Of a stretch of 64,000 nucleotides of DNA, positions 22,129 through 33,409 are shown in pieces. A model generated the notes under the pieces. That model was not told the origin of the DNA. It made no database searches and was given only the letters and a program-made list of their open reading frames with translations. Source of the stretch: Roridomyces roridus. Its lineage: Eukaryota; Basidiomycota; Agaricomycetes; Agaricales; Mycenaceae. Location of the stretch: positions 2,232,001 to 2,296,000 of the forward strand of contig JARKIF010000005.1 of NCBI GenBank assembly GCA_029378245.1. Reading direction: 5' to 3'. A program made the translations under genes and the position numbers. Every line of letters starts with the position of its first letter. Within the stretch, counting starts at the first letter, position 1.

Positions 22129-23926
22129 ATGTCCGGGTCCACGTCGATGTCAGTGGAACTATGGCGTCTCTCGTTCAAATATGCCTCTGTTGAAGATCTT
22201 AAATCCCTCATCTTGTCTTGCCGCCACTTTTGCGACATCTTCCAGCCCATCCTGTTCCACCGACTCTCCTTCTCTTGCCCTTCCCACACGCAACTGAGCA
22301 CGAGCCACGACCACAAGCCGGTCGTTGCAAAGTTGACGCGCGTTCACGACAGATTCGTGGCTATCGCCGGGAGTGCACATCTCTTTGCGATGGTGAGCAC
22401 ATTCGCGTTCAAGTGCGTGGATACTGCGATACTCTTCGAGTGCATGATGCACCCGGGTCGTGCCAATCAAAACACGCTGAACAGCGTTATCCAGTTGACG
22501 AGCGTCATCGGAAAGTTGTTCGCGGAGAACATCGGGCGTTTTACGAATCTTCAGCAACTCATGCTCGATGGGGTGAGGCTCGAGGGCAAATTGGGCCGCA
22601 CGCTCATGCAATTACCCAAATTGAAGAGTCTGCACCTCGTTTCCTGCGCCGTGGTGTGCTACCCCAAAGACGGGGTGAAACTGGCGCTGGAAGAGTTTTC
22701 GTTGGAGGGAGTACCTTACTCAGAGTGGCACGATGACATGTCGCAGGGCTTCCACTTCTTATCGCCAGCCAAGCTCGAAAAACTGTCGGTGCGCCCAGAA
22801 ACCGTCCGGCCAGTTGTTGTCGTTCCTCTTGGCCGCCGCCGCACCTCTCCCGCGTCTTGTGAAGCTGGCGCTGACGTTGAGTACGGACGTATGGGAAATT
22901 TTGTGCCAGTTTTTGGAGTTTTGTCCCCAGCTCGTCAGTCTCATCCTCGACATACGTCTCGACCACGGCGCAGCCCCTCATTCCCCGATGGCATCGTCGC
23001 CACATCCGTTCCCCTACTCGAAGAGTTCGAAGGACCCGCGTACCTCGTCCCCTTCATTGTGCCCGGAAGGCCCGTCAAGAAACTCGAATTTACAAGGCCT
23101 TTCCAGGCAAAGCCTGCGCTCGTGGACCCTAATCTCCCGATATGCGCAGAGGCGATACGGGAAACTTTGTTGCAGGCCTCCGAGTCCAGTGGGACGATCG
23201 TGGATTTGACGCTTCCCTTGGAATCGGTCCTGTCAAGCTCGCGAGTTATGTGCCTAATAGCCGAGCTCTTTCCCAAACTGAAGCAGCTGGTGTTCGCTTC
23301 GAGGGGCACGGCTGGGGAGCGCTTTGGTGATATTCCAGTGGGAGAGGAAGATGAAGATTCGGAGTCTGATCAAGATGCAGGGAGCGATCTCTGGGGCTCG
23401 GACTCGGGGGGTGAAGGTTCGGACGAGGAGTGGATTACCAACTCGGAAAGTCTCCACCCTGATGCGGCTGGGCTTGGGTGGGAGGCGTCGGGACATGAGA
23501 GCGGTCCTGACACTGAGGGAGGGCTGTACCCATCTGTCCGCTCGCGCCCCGGGATGCCGGCTGATGGGGCTCTGGAGTTAGAGAGCGACGACGCGGTTTC
23601 GGACGCGTCAGACACGGTTGACGAGGTGTCAATTGGGACGTATGCGCATATCGAGTTGGATTCATACGAGGTGAGACCTTCTTTTTCTTGATCATTCCTT
23701 CTCGCTCATTGTACTCGATCAGCATTTCTTGGAACTGTTAGCAGAAGATTCCATCCCGCTTCCGCGTAGGCTGCGGCGCCTCGAGATTGGGCGGACTCTT
23801 GAGATGACTGATGGGGGGATTTCGGCGGTGGTCGAGAAACTGGGGAAACTTTACCCGAAACTGACGGGTTGTGTTGTCTCGGAGAGAACTTGGACCAGGC
23901 AAGGACGTGAATGGAGTCTGATTTAG
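22129..23926 (+). CDS. F-box-like protein (family member 2) with a locally shifted frame
   Basis: Exons 22129..23670 and 23723..23926 give 581 residues. The N-terminus (MSVELWRLSFKYASVEDLKS) is an F-box-like motif; the rest resembles a divergent leucine-rich substrate domain (for example LQQLMLDGVRLEGKLGRTL, LKSLHLVSC). It is a paralogue of the gene at 26503 and shares its single intron position. Between about 22800 and 22985 the annotated frame gives an Arg/Pro/Ser-rich stretch with no match to the paralogue, while the +1 frame gives LPRLVKLALTL and LCQFLEFCPQLVSLIL, which match it well; after that the original frame matches again. Two opposite one-base changes would explain this. An acidic stretch near residues 408-450 is shared by family members. 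Presumed role: SKP1-CUL1 adaptor; target unknown. Confidence 0.75.
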
Positions 23927-25796
23927 CCTCAGTGCGTTCAAAGTGTCTGCTTTTTCTTGCCATTTTGTATGAGTACTCCATCTACTGCTGCTCTTGTATC
24001 ATTCTTGTAGAAATCTTGTATCTTGCTTGTATCTTGTTAGTCTAGGCTAAGCGAGGCACGAGTGTGCCGAAGAGTTAGGTTTTTGTCCGAGAGAAAGTCA
24101 CAGGCGTGACAGCTCTGCTTCAGTCCCGCCAAAACGCTGCCGCCGACGATCTTCAAGAGCAGAGCGCTGAGTCGTCGGCTTCCTTTTCTTTTTTCTTTTC
24201 TGAGACATTGAGCCACATGTGAATCGAGTTTTCCGCGGAGTCGGTGACGGCTCATGGCGCCTCCTAATACTTTGGGACTCCAACTCGATCCCCTACAAAG
24301 CTGACGCGCACTCCCTCCCACACGAGCAGCACACGTACACGTGAACCCATCAAGGCTCTCATCTTCCGCGCGCCGACACGTCTCCGAGCAGTTCACTGGT
24401 CGCAAACTTGCCGCATGAACTTACAACTTGACGATGGGAATTGGAGGGGCTGTCGCCGCATCCTCAGTGTATACAGCTGCGTCACTTGCTTTCCTCTTCC
24501 AGTCCACAACCATTATCTGTCCGTTTAGGTCGAACATTGCCATCGCATTCACGAAAGCATCCCGACCATGTGCCTCCACCAACAATCGTACTCGCCCTGT
24601 TGCTGCAGCTGCGGCGCGACAAACGACGGATATCAACACCATGCCATCGAACGCACTCGTGCCGTCTCGCTACCCACCACCGACACTGCTACGCATCCTG
24701 GCACGACCTACGCTAGCGTTGGAGCTACTCGCCACGGCACGCTACCGATCACTTGCGCTCATGCAGCGCCCTGTTTCCCATATGTGAAACCTCCACAACC
24801 ATCGAACCGGACGAGGCGCTCCGAGTCCGAGTCGGCATATTCGAGCCAAGATGGTGGTTCTGGACAAGAAGCGAATGGGGTTCGGGCTCATCCCGAGTGT
24901 GGCGCTCGAAAAGCTGTTTGCTGCAACGGCAACTGACGAGGCAGTGCCGAATATACCCCAACAACTCCTCCTCGCCACATGCCACTCGACGCCGCTATCG
25001 TCGTGTGTCTCGTTCAACTTTACGGATTACGCACACTCGTCGTCGTCTTCGCGTCCTTCCACCCTCGTGACGTCGGTGTCCTTGGAACCGAGCAGGTTCC
25101 ACCGGGAGAGTCAATTCCATTCGCGGCTGACGTTGGTGTCTTCGCCCCGATGCAGTGGCCTCCATCGAACCGGACGAGCCGCCGGCAACCCCGGGCTACA
25201 CGTCGACGACGGTGGGACAACACGGATACGGACCCACCCCGGGCTCATCCCCCGACAATGTCACCTTTAACTGCATCGATTTCGCCACGGACGCATTCCG
25301 AGCGCCTTCACCCCGCAAGTTGCCAAACTTGGAACCGGTTTTTTCTTGCAGGTCGTGCGTCAACGGGGAACATTCCAGTGGGATGAGGCGATCGCGTTGG
25401 CGGGATCACGGGTTCCACCCCACCGCCGCCGTACCCGGCAACAGAGCGCCACTGTGCGGGGGGTGCATCAAGACTCTGCTTGCCGACAGCCGCCGAATTG
25501 GATTCTGACGGTGACGTTCGCGCGCGCATGGCAACGACCCAGCACACCATGCGCTACTTCCACTCGCCACTCGTGCGCGTATTGCTGAAACCTCCCCTGG
25601 TAGTTGCGTGTCTTATTACATGGTTAATGCATTTGCTTGTGCGCTTGTCGCATAATGATTTTGCTTAATTGTTTGCTGCTTGTTGCTTAACCTGCTTGGC
25701 CACTTGTTGCCTCAGGCCTGCTTGTTGTGTATCGCTCGCCCACACGCTCGACCACTTACCGCGTATTGCTTGTCCGGCGCATATCGCTCCCACGCT
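23927..25796. other. 1.9 kb without a recognisable gene
   Basis: Long overlapping ORFs exist on the plus strand (24851..25270, 24979..25386) but they are low-complexity and show no known domain. A 15-base motif (ATCGAACCGGACGAG) occurs twice in direct orientation, at about 24801 and 25163, and sequence around both copies is loosely alike, so part of this stretch may be a diverged direct duplication or an old mobile element. No terminal repeats were found. Confidence 0.35.
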
Positions 25797-25948
25797 GCTT
25801 ATTGCTTACCCAAACACTTATTGCTTGTCCAAATGCTTATTGCTTGTCCAACCGCTTATTGCTTGTCCAACCGCTTATTGCTTGTCCAACCGCTTATTGC
25901 TTGTCCAACCGCTTATTGCTTATCCAACCGTTTATTGCTTGCCCGCTT
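25797..25948 (+). repeat. Tandem repeat, 19-bp unit, about 8 copies
   Basis: The unit GCTTATTGCTTGTCCAACC repeats head to tail. Copies 3-6 are identical and copies 1, 2, 7 and 8 diverge by one to several bases. A single diverged copy sits near 25769. Because 19 is not a multiple of three, all three forward frames read the same 19-residue peptide cycle, which creates the long spurious ORFs across 25669..26158. It lies about 550 bp upstream of the F-box-like gene at 26503. Confidence 0.9.
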
Positions 25949-26502
25949 CAAGTTGTTGCTCACAAATGCAATTGCACCGTTCATCAGCTATGTGTTGCCT
26001 ACTGCTTACCGGTACCCTACAAAATTGACACTAACCACACTAACCACACTATTGATCCTCATACAGCAGTGCATTCAGATCATCTCCCCTCAAATCGTCA
26101 TCCTCCTACTGTTTTGGGGTTCCCGCCTGAGAGCTGGTCTGCGTCGTCCTCCTCCTAACGTGTTTGGGAATCCCAGCTCTCCGCGGGTTTTTGTTCTAGG
26201 CCATAGTTTCAGGACGGGGACGGAAAGTCCGAGCCAGCTCGACTTTCACCCAAACCTGCTGCTAGCTACAAGCGTACACGCGCTGAGATGCCCTTCGGGG
26301 CTTTTTATGTTCTATTCGCCGAGTGACGGGAACGACTTACAAAAATTGCCATTTCTGAATTTCGTGCCGACCCCGCCGAGAACACAGACTCCCGATTGGG
26401 AGGGGCAAACAGCCTCCGCCTCTTTGTCGACTCCCTCTACGAGTACGCCTTCGTTCCTCTTGCCTTTTGCATTCTTTCAATGTGGATTCACACAGTTACT
26501 TG

Positions 26503-28481
26503 ATGTCGAATTCAACATTGCCTACCGAAGTGTGGCGCATCTCGTGGCAGAACGCGTCGTCGAAAGATCTAAAGTCCCTCGCTGAATCATGCCGCCTCTT
26601 TCGGGATATCTGCCAACCATTTCTCTTTCGAAACCTCACCCTTCTCACACCAACCACCCCCGAGCTCGCTCTCAGCACAAAGGGTCATGAAAAGATCAAA
26701 GCCCACCTGACGCGAATCCGGGAACGCCTTTCAGGCATTGCCTTCAGTGTGCACCTCGCCCCGATGGTCAACTCGTGCGTGTACGGGACCGTGGGCTCCG
26801 AGGCAGTAACGCATAACCTGCGCACTGGCTCCGAGGACAGCAAGGAAGAGGTCATTGCGCTTCTCGATGCCCTAGACAAGCTGTTCAACGACTTGATCGG
26901 GGCATTCATCAACCTCACGACTCTTATTATCGACGGGTTTCCTCTCAAGGACGAGTTCTGTGCGCGTCTCAAGACGCTGCCTCGTCTACACCATGTCCAT
27001 CTCAACGCCTGCGTGCCGTCCTGCTCCTCTTCCGACCTAGAAATCAAAGATTTTTCTATAGACATGTTGTACATGGACTGGCACGACAACTTGCCAGAGG
27101 GTTACCACATACTGTCACCCGCGAAGCTGGAAACTGTGTCTCTCCGCGCGCCGATAGCTGCGAGAGCGCTGCTCTCCGTCTTTGTGGGCAACTCCGCGCC
27201 TTTTCCGCGCCTTGTGTCCCTCGCTATCCCAGTCGAGAATGACCAGCGCGAACTCTTCTACCAGTTCCTCGAGTTATGCCCCGAGCTCTTGAGCCTCAAC
27301 CTCGATGTTCCCCATGCTTTCGCCAGCGGAGTTGTCGTTCCCCCCACGTCCATTCCACTGCTTCAAGACTTCAGAGGCCCCTCTGATATGATTGCCATGA
27401 TTGTTCCAGGACGGCCCATCAAGAAGCTCACGATAGACCTATCCGAACCCCCCGACCTAGACGACACGTTCACGGGCATGCGGCGCCCGATGGCCCAGGA
27501 GCTCTTGGACGAGGTTTTGTTACAGGCCTCAAAGTCGAGCGCGACACTGGTGGATCTCTGTTTGCCAATCGTCCCGTTGAACTCGGGATTTTTGCGTTTG
27601 GTGTCGGAGCTTTTCCCGAAGCTGAAGAGATTGCTGTTTTTCTTGCAGAACAACGCGTTTACGATGGAGGGGCATTCGAATCAGGATGAAACGGGTCAGG
27701 TGATGGACATTCACGATGATGACGAGGATGAAGATTGGCAGCCGTTCGATGCAAGTGCTGGCGATGGGGATCAGGAGGGGGGTGAGGATGGCCCGGGGGA
27801 AGGGGACGAGGACGACGGGGGACCCATGCCTGGGCCATTCACCATGCAACCACAACTGATCAATCCTCTCGCCCCAATCCCGCCTGGCACCGTTGGAGTG
27901 CTCGGCTTTGGTTTTAACATTGGCACCGTCACCGAAGAACAACTGGAACAGGTGCACGAGGCGTTTTTGGCTGCAGAAGCAAAACTCGAGGAAGAGGAGG
28001 AAGATCGTGTGTGCGACGTTGACGCCAGTAGCGTATACTCGAACGCGTCGGACACGGAGTACGACGACGAGCCGGCTCAGCTGCATGAGGATATAGAGCT
28101 GGAATCTTACAATGTCGGCATTATTTTCTCTCAAACGTATTCCTCAGATACTCAAACGCTCACTAGCATTTCTTAATCTCCCTCGCCAATGGAGCTATTC
28201 CCCTGCCTCGTCGCATCCGTCGGCTCGAAATTGGGCATAACCCTTTGTGCGCGCAGGAGAAGCCGATGCCGGATGCGGATATCTCATCGGCGGTAGAAAA
28301 TTTGGGGCTCTTGTACCCGAAACTGACCACTGTTCGCGCTGGGCAGACGCCGAGGTCGTGGAAGCGGAACGCTGGGGATGGAAGTTGGAAGGCGCCGCAG
28401 CCAGAGCCGGAGCGGCGTCCGATGTTTGTTATGGGGCACCATGGACCGATGATGCCGATGCCGATGCCGATGCTTTCCTAA
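26503..28481 (+). CDS. F-box-like protein (family member 3)
   Basis: Exons 26503..28113 and 28167..28481 give 641 residues. It starts MSNSTLPTEVWRISWQNASS, an F-box-like N-terminus, and continues with the divergent leucine-rich domain common to the local family: LTTLIIDGFPLKDEFC, RLHHVHLNACV, YHILSPAKLETVSL, FPRLVSLAIPVEND, LELCPELLSLNLDV. Residues 410-460 are strongly acidic. The second exon carries FLISLANGAIPLPRRIRRLEIG, which parallels the end of the gene at 22129, then a tail with repeated PMPMPM near the stop. This is the least damaged member of the family in the window. About 130 bp spanning its 3' end are repeated at 41252. Presumed SKP1 adaptor; substrate unknown. Confidence 0.8.
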
Positions 28482-28988
28482 TGCACGTTGTTCTTAAATG
28501 TATCGCCATGTACTTACTCGTTAGACGAACAGTTGAAAGATTCATTACATGGCTCCAAACCCACTGGTGGCAGAAAGTTTGATCATTTAGCAAGGGGCTC
28601 CAAAGATAAGGAATTTCCTAATATAGGGGGGGGAGGGGGGGGGGGTCCCTCCGAGGGCTGAAAAAAAAGTTTTATACCAAATTTCTGCAGATGCCCTGGG
28701 AAGCTCTGTTTGCATGCCTAAGCCACTAAAAAGAGTCCCAGTGGACTTTGTCCGATTTTTCTATAAATCATCTTGATTGGATCACGTGTCAACGGAGTCA
28801 CGTGTTCTGGTCACATGCTCACCTTTGTCCATGCAAGATTTTTGCGGGGGACCCTGATCTTGGGGTCCAGGGCTGATAGAATTGCCTGGGAAGCACTTCA
28901 GAGGTATGTATGGGGGTAGGAGGGCCAAAATACCCGAAATATATTGATTTGATGCTTCCCAAAAAGGAAATTTCCTTTTACGGAGGGG

Positions 28989-29020
<32 letters not shown>

Positions 29021-29543
29021 AGGGTAGGCCGATTTTGCTGAACGGAAAACTTCGAGGTGATGTACTGCACTCTTATCTTTGGACCCCCTTGCGGCTCATG
29101 CGGCTTTTGCACAACCCATCTATTATGTAAGGTTCGAGCCTAGCGGTGTTACAGACGCAGGAAGCTGCCATCTCCCAAAAAAAACCTAGTGAATCTCGTC
29201 CTTTGCGCCGGTTTCATGGATAAGAGCAGCAATCTCGTCTCCGTACTACTGTAGCATTACGACCACATGTTCAGGTGACGGGTGACGGATGCCTGTGAAA
29301 TGAACTTATTTGACCTCGGTGGCGGTGACAGTTGAGATTTTGGTCCAAAAGCTGTGCTCCGGCCGCAATGCCGGTTGATGTGAGTGATTGCCGCCTTACC
29401 GGATTTCCTAATATGGAATTTTGATCCGAGTGCCGAGTGATATTTGATCCGTGAACTTGTTATCCAGTGAACATGTCGAGTGACAGGTGACAGTGAACAT
29501 ATGGTTGTAATGGTACAGTACGCTGCCGACCTGGAATTGCTTC
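28482..29543. repeat. Non-coding stretch with long G-tracts and short direct repeats
   Basis: No gene seen. Two G-runs occur, at 28626..28646 and 28984..29021 (the second almost unbroken). Each is preceded by a similar AAGGAA(A)TTTCCT block (28608 and 28965), so a unit of about 40 bp is repeated in direct orientation 358 bp apart. A further related block (ATTTCCTAATATGG) lies near 29402, and a CCTGGGAAGC motif occurs twice (about 28694 and 28887). The G-runs could form quadruplexes and are also typical sites of assembly error. Confidence 0.6.
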
Positions 29544-30208
29544 AGGACCGGTGATTATCCCCCAAGAGGTCGGATCCGGAGTCCGGACAAAAATTGACAT
29601 CGTGGGCTCGAGCTGTGTTCAGAGTCCGGACAAAACTGGCCTTGAGGCACACTTGCTCGGATCGATAGTCCGGACAAGGATTTGCAGGGCTCAAGATGTC
29701 AGATCACAGTCCGGACAGAATTTATCACGCGGCGGTGCAGCAGTAACAGTTGGCGGATGGCGGGTGACAATGGTTGTGGCGCACTCTGTTCGCTTCACAA
29801 TGAGTGGGATGCCATTGTACGGCTGTTTTACATAGAAGATTAACTTTTGAGATGGCCCTGAAGCTCAAGGAGCTTCACTCGGAGCGGGAGGCGATACTGG
29901 CTGGGGTCAGGATACTGAACACGGTGCAACGGAAGGGTAAATCGAACATTAATGTGACAGAGATGGACGACAACAACAACGTGGCATCCTAGGAGTAGTA
30001 GATAGGGCCGGGGGCTTTTTGGCAATTTTACACAATTTTTTGGTGATTTTTGAGGTCAGATCGCGATCCGGACAAAAAAGTGCTGAAATTTCGATGTTAC
30101 AATGGAGTCCGGACAAAAAAAATCTAGCCGGCATGGTGCCGGGTCCGGACAAAAAGTTGTCGAGGGTCGATTTTCGGATCCGACCTCTTGGGGATAATCA
30201 CCGGTCCT
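29544..30208. mobile_element. hAT-like non-autonomous transposon (MITE), 665 bp
   Basis: Terminal inverted repeats of 34-35 bp (29544..29578 and 30175..30208) begin AGGACCGGTGATTATCC and differ by a single C. The element is flanked on both sides by the same 8 bases, ATTGCTTC (29536..29543 and 30209..30216), a target-site duplication of the length made by hAT transposases. Inside, TCCGGACA occurs seven times in one orientation, four copies near the left end (29582, 29625, 29669, 29710) and three near the right (30067, 30108, 30144). Subterminal motif clusters of this kind are transposase binding sites in hAT elements. No transposase coding sequence is present, so an element elsewhere would have to supply it. 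Assignment to hAT rests on duplication length and subterminal repeats; the termini do not fit the usual CAGGG form perfectly. Confidence 0.85.
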
Positions 30209-30216
30209 ATTGCTTC

Positions 30217-30634
30217 TTGGTCTGGAACCTCTGGGAGCATTGCCAGCAAGGCATCATGTAGAGCCAAAGTGTGGCCCACAGCAGAAGAAGGACACCCATG
30301 GACACTTGACGGGCGGCAAAGGAGAAAATTAGGGCACGCTCGCATTTGAGCATGTTTGTTTATCATACTATGTGAGTGGTTGGATTTTCTTTTTTCAATT
30401 GATGTCTGCGAGTATCGGTAATAGGGTGGGTTATTATTTATAGGTGAAAATTATGGAAGTCGTAGGGGGAGACTCGGGTCCAGTCTGTATTCCGGAAGAT
30501 CAACACTCTCTCCTCTCCTGGAAAATTTGGAACATTGACAGAGGAAAATAGTTGATACATCTTGGCAAAAGTTACTACGGAATGCCTCAGGATTATTCTT
30601 GCACATATCCTGCTGCTAGACACCTCCAAGGCAC
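30217..30634. other. Short intergenic stretch 3' of the NLR gene
   Basis: About 420 bp between the hAT-like element and the stop codon of the NLR gene. No ORF of interest and no repeat noted; expected to hold the NLR 3' untranslated region. Confidence 0.35.
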
Positions 30635-30699
30635 CTACTTTTTGGAGGCGGGAAATTTCAATCTGGAAAACATTTTGGAGAGCCTCTTGGCACTGGTGT

Positions 30700-31670
30700 G
30701 TTTGAATTCTGTATCCTTGGCCTTTCCCAAAGCATCTCTTGTAGCTTTTAATTCTTTGGTAGCGCGCAGAGTATCTGGATGGTCTGCTCCTAAGACCTCC
30801 GTGTAGTTGGCAACAACTTTGAGTTGGAGATTTTCTGCTGCCTTATGCCTGCCGGTGCTACTGAGTGTCATGGCAAGGTTAGCCATTGCAAACAGTGTGT
30901 CAGGATGGTCATTGCCAAGGAGTTTCTGGCGCCCTTGGAGCACAGAAAGTTCGAGCCCCTCTGCCTCTTGGTACCGTCCCAGCTGCCCGTATGTGACTGC
31001 AAGGTTGGCCATGGCAGTCAGCGTCTCAGGATGGTCATTGCCAAGGAGTTTCTGGCACCCTTGGAGCACAGAAAGTTTGAGCCCCTCTGCCTCTTGGTAC
31101 CGTCCCAGCCGCCCGTATGTGACTGCAAGGTTGGCCATTGCAAACAGAGTGTCAGGATGGTCATTGCCGAGGAGTTTCTGGCGCCCTTGGAGCACAGAAA
31201 GTTCGAGCTCCTCTGCCTCTTGGTACCGTCCCAGCTGCCTGTATGTGTCTGCAAGGTTGGCCATGGCAGTCAGCGTCTCAGGATGGTCATTGCCGAGGAG
31301 TTTCTGGCGCCCTTGGAGCACAGAAAGTTCGAGCCCCTCTGCCTCTTGGTACCGTCCCAGCCGCCTGTATGTGACTGCAAGGTTGGCCATGGCAGTCAGC
31401 GTCTCAGGATGGTCATTGCCGAGGAGTTTCTGGCCCCCTTGGAGCACAGAAAGTTCGAGCTCCTCTGCCTCTTGGTACCGTCCCAGCTGCCCGTATGTGA
31501 CTGCAAGGTTGGCCATGGCAGTCAGCGTCTCAGGATGGTCATTGCCGAGGAGTTTCTGGCCCCCTTGGAGCACAGAAAGTTCGAGCTCCTCTGCCTCTTG
31601 GTACCGTCCCAGCTGCCTGTATGTGACTGCAAGGTTGGCCATGGCAGTCAGCGTGTCACTGATGGTCATT
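30700..31670 (-). repeat. Seven tandem 126-bp TPR-coding repeats
   Basis: Within the NLR gene, units of 126 bp encode 42 residues each, consensus AMANLAVTYRQLGRYQEAE then LELSVLQGGQKLLGNDHPET. Six units are nearly identical at the DNA level; the seventh and a partial eighth have diverged. Differences between units cluster at a few positions (Gln/Arg before LGRYQ, Glu/Gly before LELS, Gly/Arg/Cys before QKLL). Since 126 is a multiple of three, long open frames also run through the opposite strand (30807..31877 and 30824..31792); these are artefacts. Confidence 0.92.
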
Positions 31671-33409
31671 TCCAAACAGCTCCCTCTTTCTCCCCAGATT
31701 CATTTCCTCCAAACCCTTTGCTTGCTCAAATTTACCTCCGTCATAATAAATCCATGCATATTGCCTCCAGAACTGATAATTCAGGACAGTGAAATCTGGG
31801 ACAAGCCTGTTGACATGAGCAATTATCCTGATTCTGTCCAAATATGCATCAGGGCCAAGATCTATTGCCATTCCTAATACATCTGCCATGCATGCCTGTG
31901 TTGCTACCTCATCAGGTAGGTTGCCTGAGCACCACAGATGCACAAGTGGATGCATGCTTAGTGTGCTGCTTGTTTCATCACTCTGAAGGAGCGAGTATTC
32001 CTCAATCTCTGCCACAATATTCCTGAAATATTGTTCCGACCAATTTCCTGAACCTGAGACAAAGTTTTGGAGAAACTCCCTGGCTTCCCCCATTGACTCA
32101 GTTTCATTACCCTCATTGCTCAATATCCACTTTGTGGCATTGGCAAATATTGACTTGGGAATACTATTGTGGTGCAATAAAGCACAAAGTTGTAAAAAGC
32201 GGGCAGCTACGGGGCTGAGTTTCTCAAAGCTAATCTGCCAGGTTGTATAGACAGTCCATTCATAGTCATCAAGAGTTTGATCAGGGTGCTGTAGCAGCAA
32301 CTCTTTTTTGTTCTGCCTGTAGATAGACAGATAATTCTTGAGACATTTGAACTTGGCAATATAAGCCCCAGCCTGGACAATTGCAAGAGGCAGGCATGAG
32401 AGCTCCTGGGAATCCCAATTGAGTATGAAATCATTGTCTGAGGAGGTTGGAAACCACCTGTACAATGTCCATGGCCAATTTGTGGTTTTTATCCGGGTGC
32501 TCCTGGAGTGCTCTTGTAAGAAGAAGAAGAGCAGCATGTTCTTCATCCAAGTCTCCCACTTGTGAGTGAGAAGCAGGGCCATAGACAGCTAGTTGTGGGT
32601 TTCGGGAAGTTATGATAAATTTTCCATGTGTGCACTGTGGCAAGAATGGCAGTAACTTTAGTTTTGGATCATCTGCATTGTCAAACAGCAGAGTCCACTC
32701 TTTGTGTTCAGAAATAAGCCACTGAATGCCTGCTTCTGGTGTTTGGCCAAACCTCTGAGAAATTGCGATGTTCATGAAGGAGTTATTCAGAGTTTCAGAG
32801 GAACTGGCATTCACAAAGAATTGCCTTGATACCCTGAAAAAGGTTGTCAATCATAAAGAATTTACTCCTTCACACACACATACTCATCTGATGTTTCCTC
32901 AAGAAATTTCAAAGCTATCTGAGTCTTCCCAGAGCCACCAAGACCATGCAGAACAAAAATCCTTCTCTTTGTGTTGTCTCGGGAAAAGTACTGTTGCATC
33001 TTGTCAAGAATTTCCCTTCGTCCCATCAGCAACTTGACACCTCTGGCTTTTCCGTCTTTTACAACTTTTTTGGAGCCAAAAAGAGCCAAAAGTGCGAAAG
33101 ACGAAAAAGCACCTTGCCACTTTTGAAAGCTAGGTCCGTCTGCGTAAAAAAGTGCTTTTGAGCAAAAGCTTGTAGAAAAGCGGCCGAAAAGTGGCGTGGA
33201 TTGCGCTCAAAAGCGTTCACAAAAGCTACTCTAAAACCAGATGGGCGCTTATAATTCACACAAATGAGGCCACAACAGATGTATTGAGTATAACTGTACG
33301 CGACACATGTAAAGAACGGTACCATCTAAGCAAACAACCAATACATAAAAGCCCGAGGTACTGTCGGTCGAAATCAATACAGGCTATCAGAGGGGAGGAG
33401 CGCACAAAC

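Noticed and set aside
24851..25386. Plus-strand ORFs of 135-139 residues
   Set aside because: No domain, no splice partners, biased composition; left as a gene-free stretch.
25797..25948. CRISPR-like array
   Set aside because: Units are contiguous without spacers and the DNA is fungal; it is a simple minisatellite.
25669..26585. Long plus-strand ORFs rich in Leu/Ile/Ala/Cys
   Set aside because: They are produced by the 19-bp tandem repeat and extend into the F-box-like gene in the wrong frame.
29804..29992. 62-residue ORF inside the hAT-like element as a possible transposase remnant
   Set aside because: Too short and without any hAT motif; the element is treated as non-autonomous.
30807..31877. 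Two long plus-strand ORFs (356 and 322 residues) with repeated peptides
   Set aside because: They are the antisense of the 126-bp TPR repeats; the minus strand encodes a recognised TPR domain and the unit length is a multiple of three, which keeps other frames open.
33059..33325. 88-residue minus-strand ORF upstream of the NB-ARC exon as the NLR N-terminus
   Set aside because: It lies in the subterminal repeat zone of the Plavaka element; the true upstream NLR exons are beyond the element at 39421..39802.
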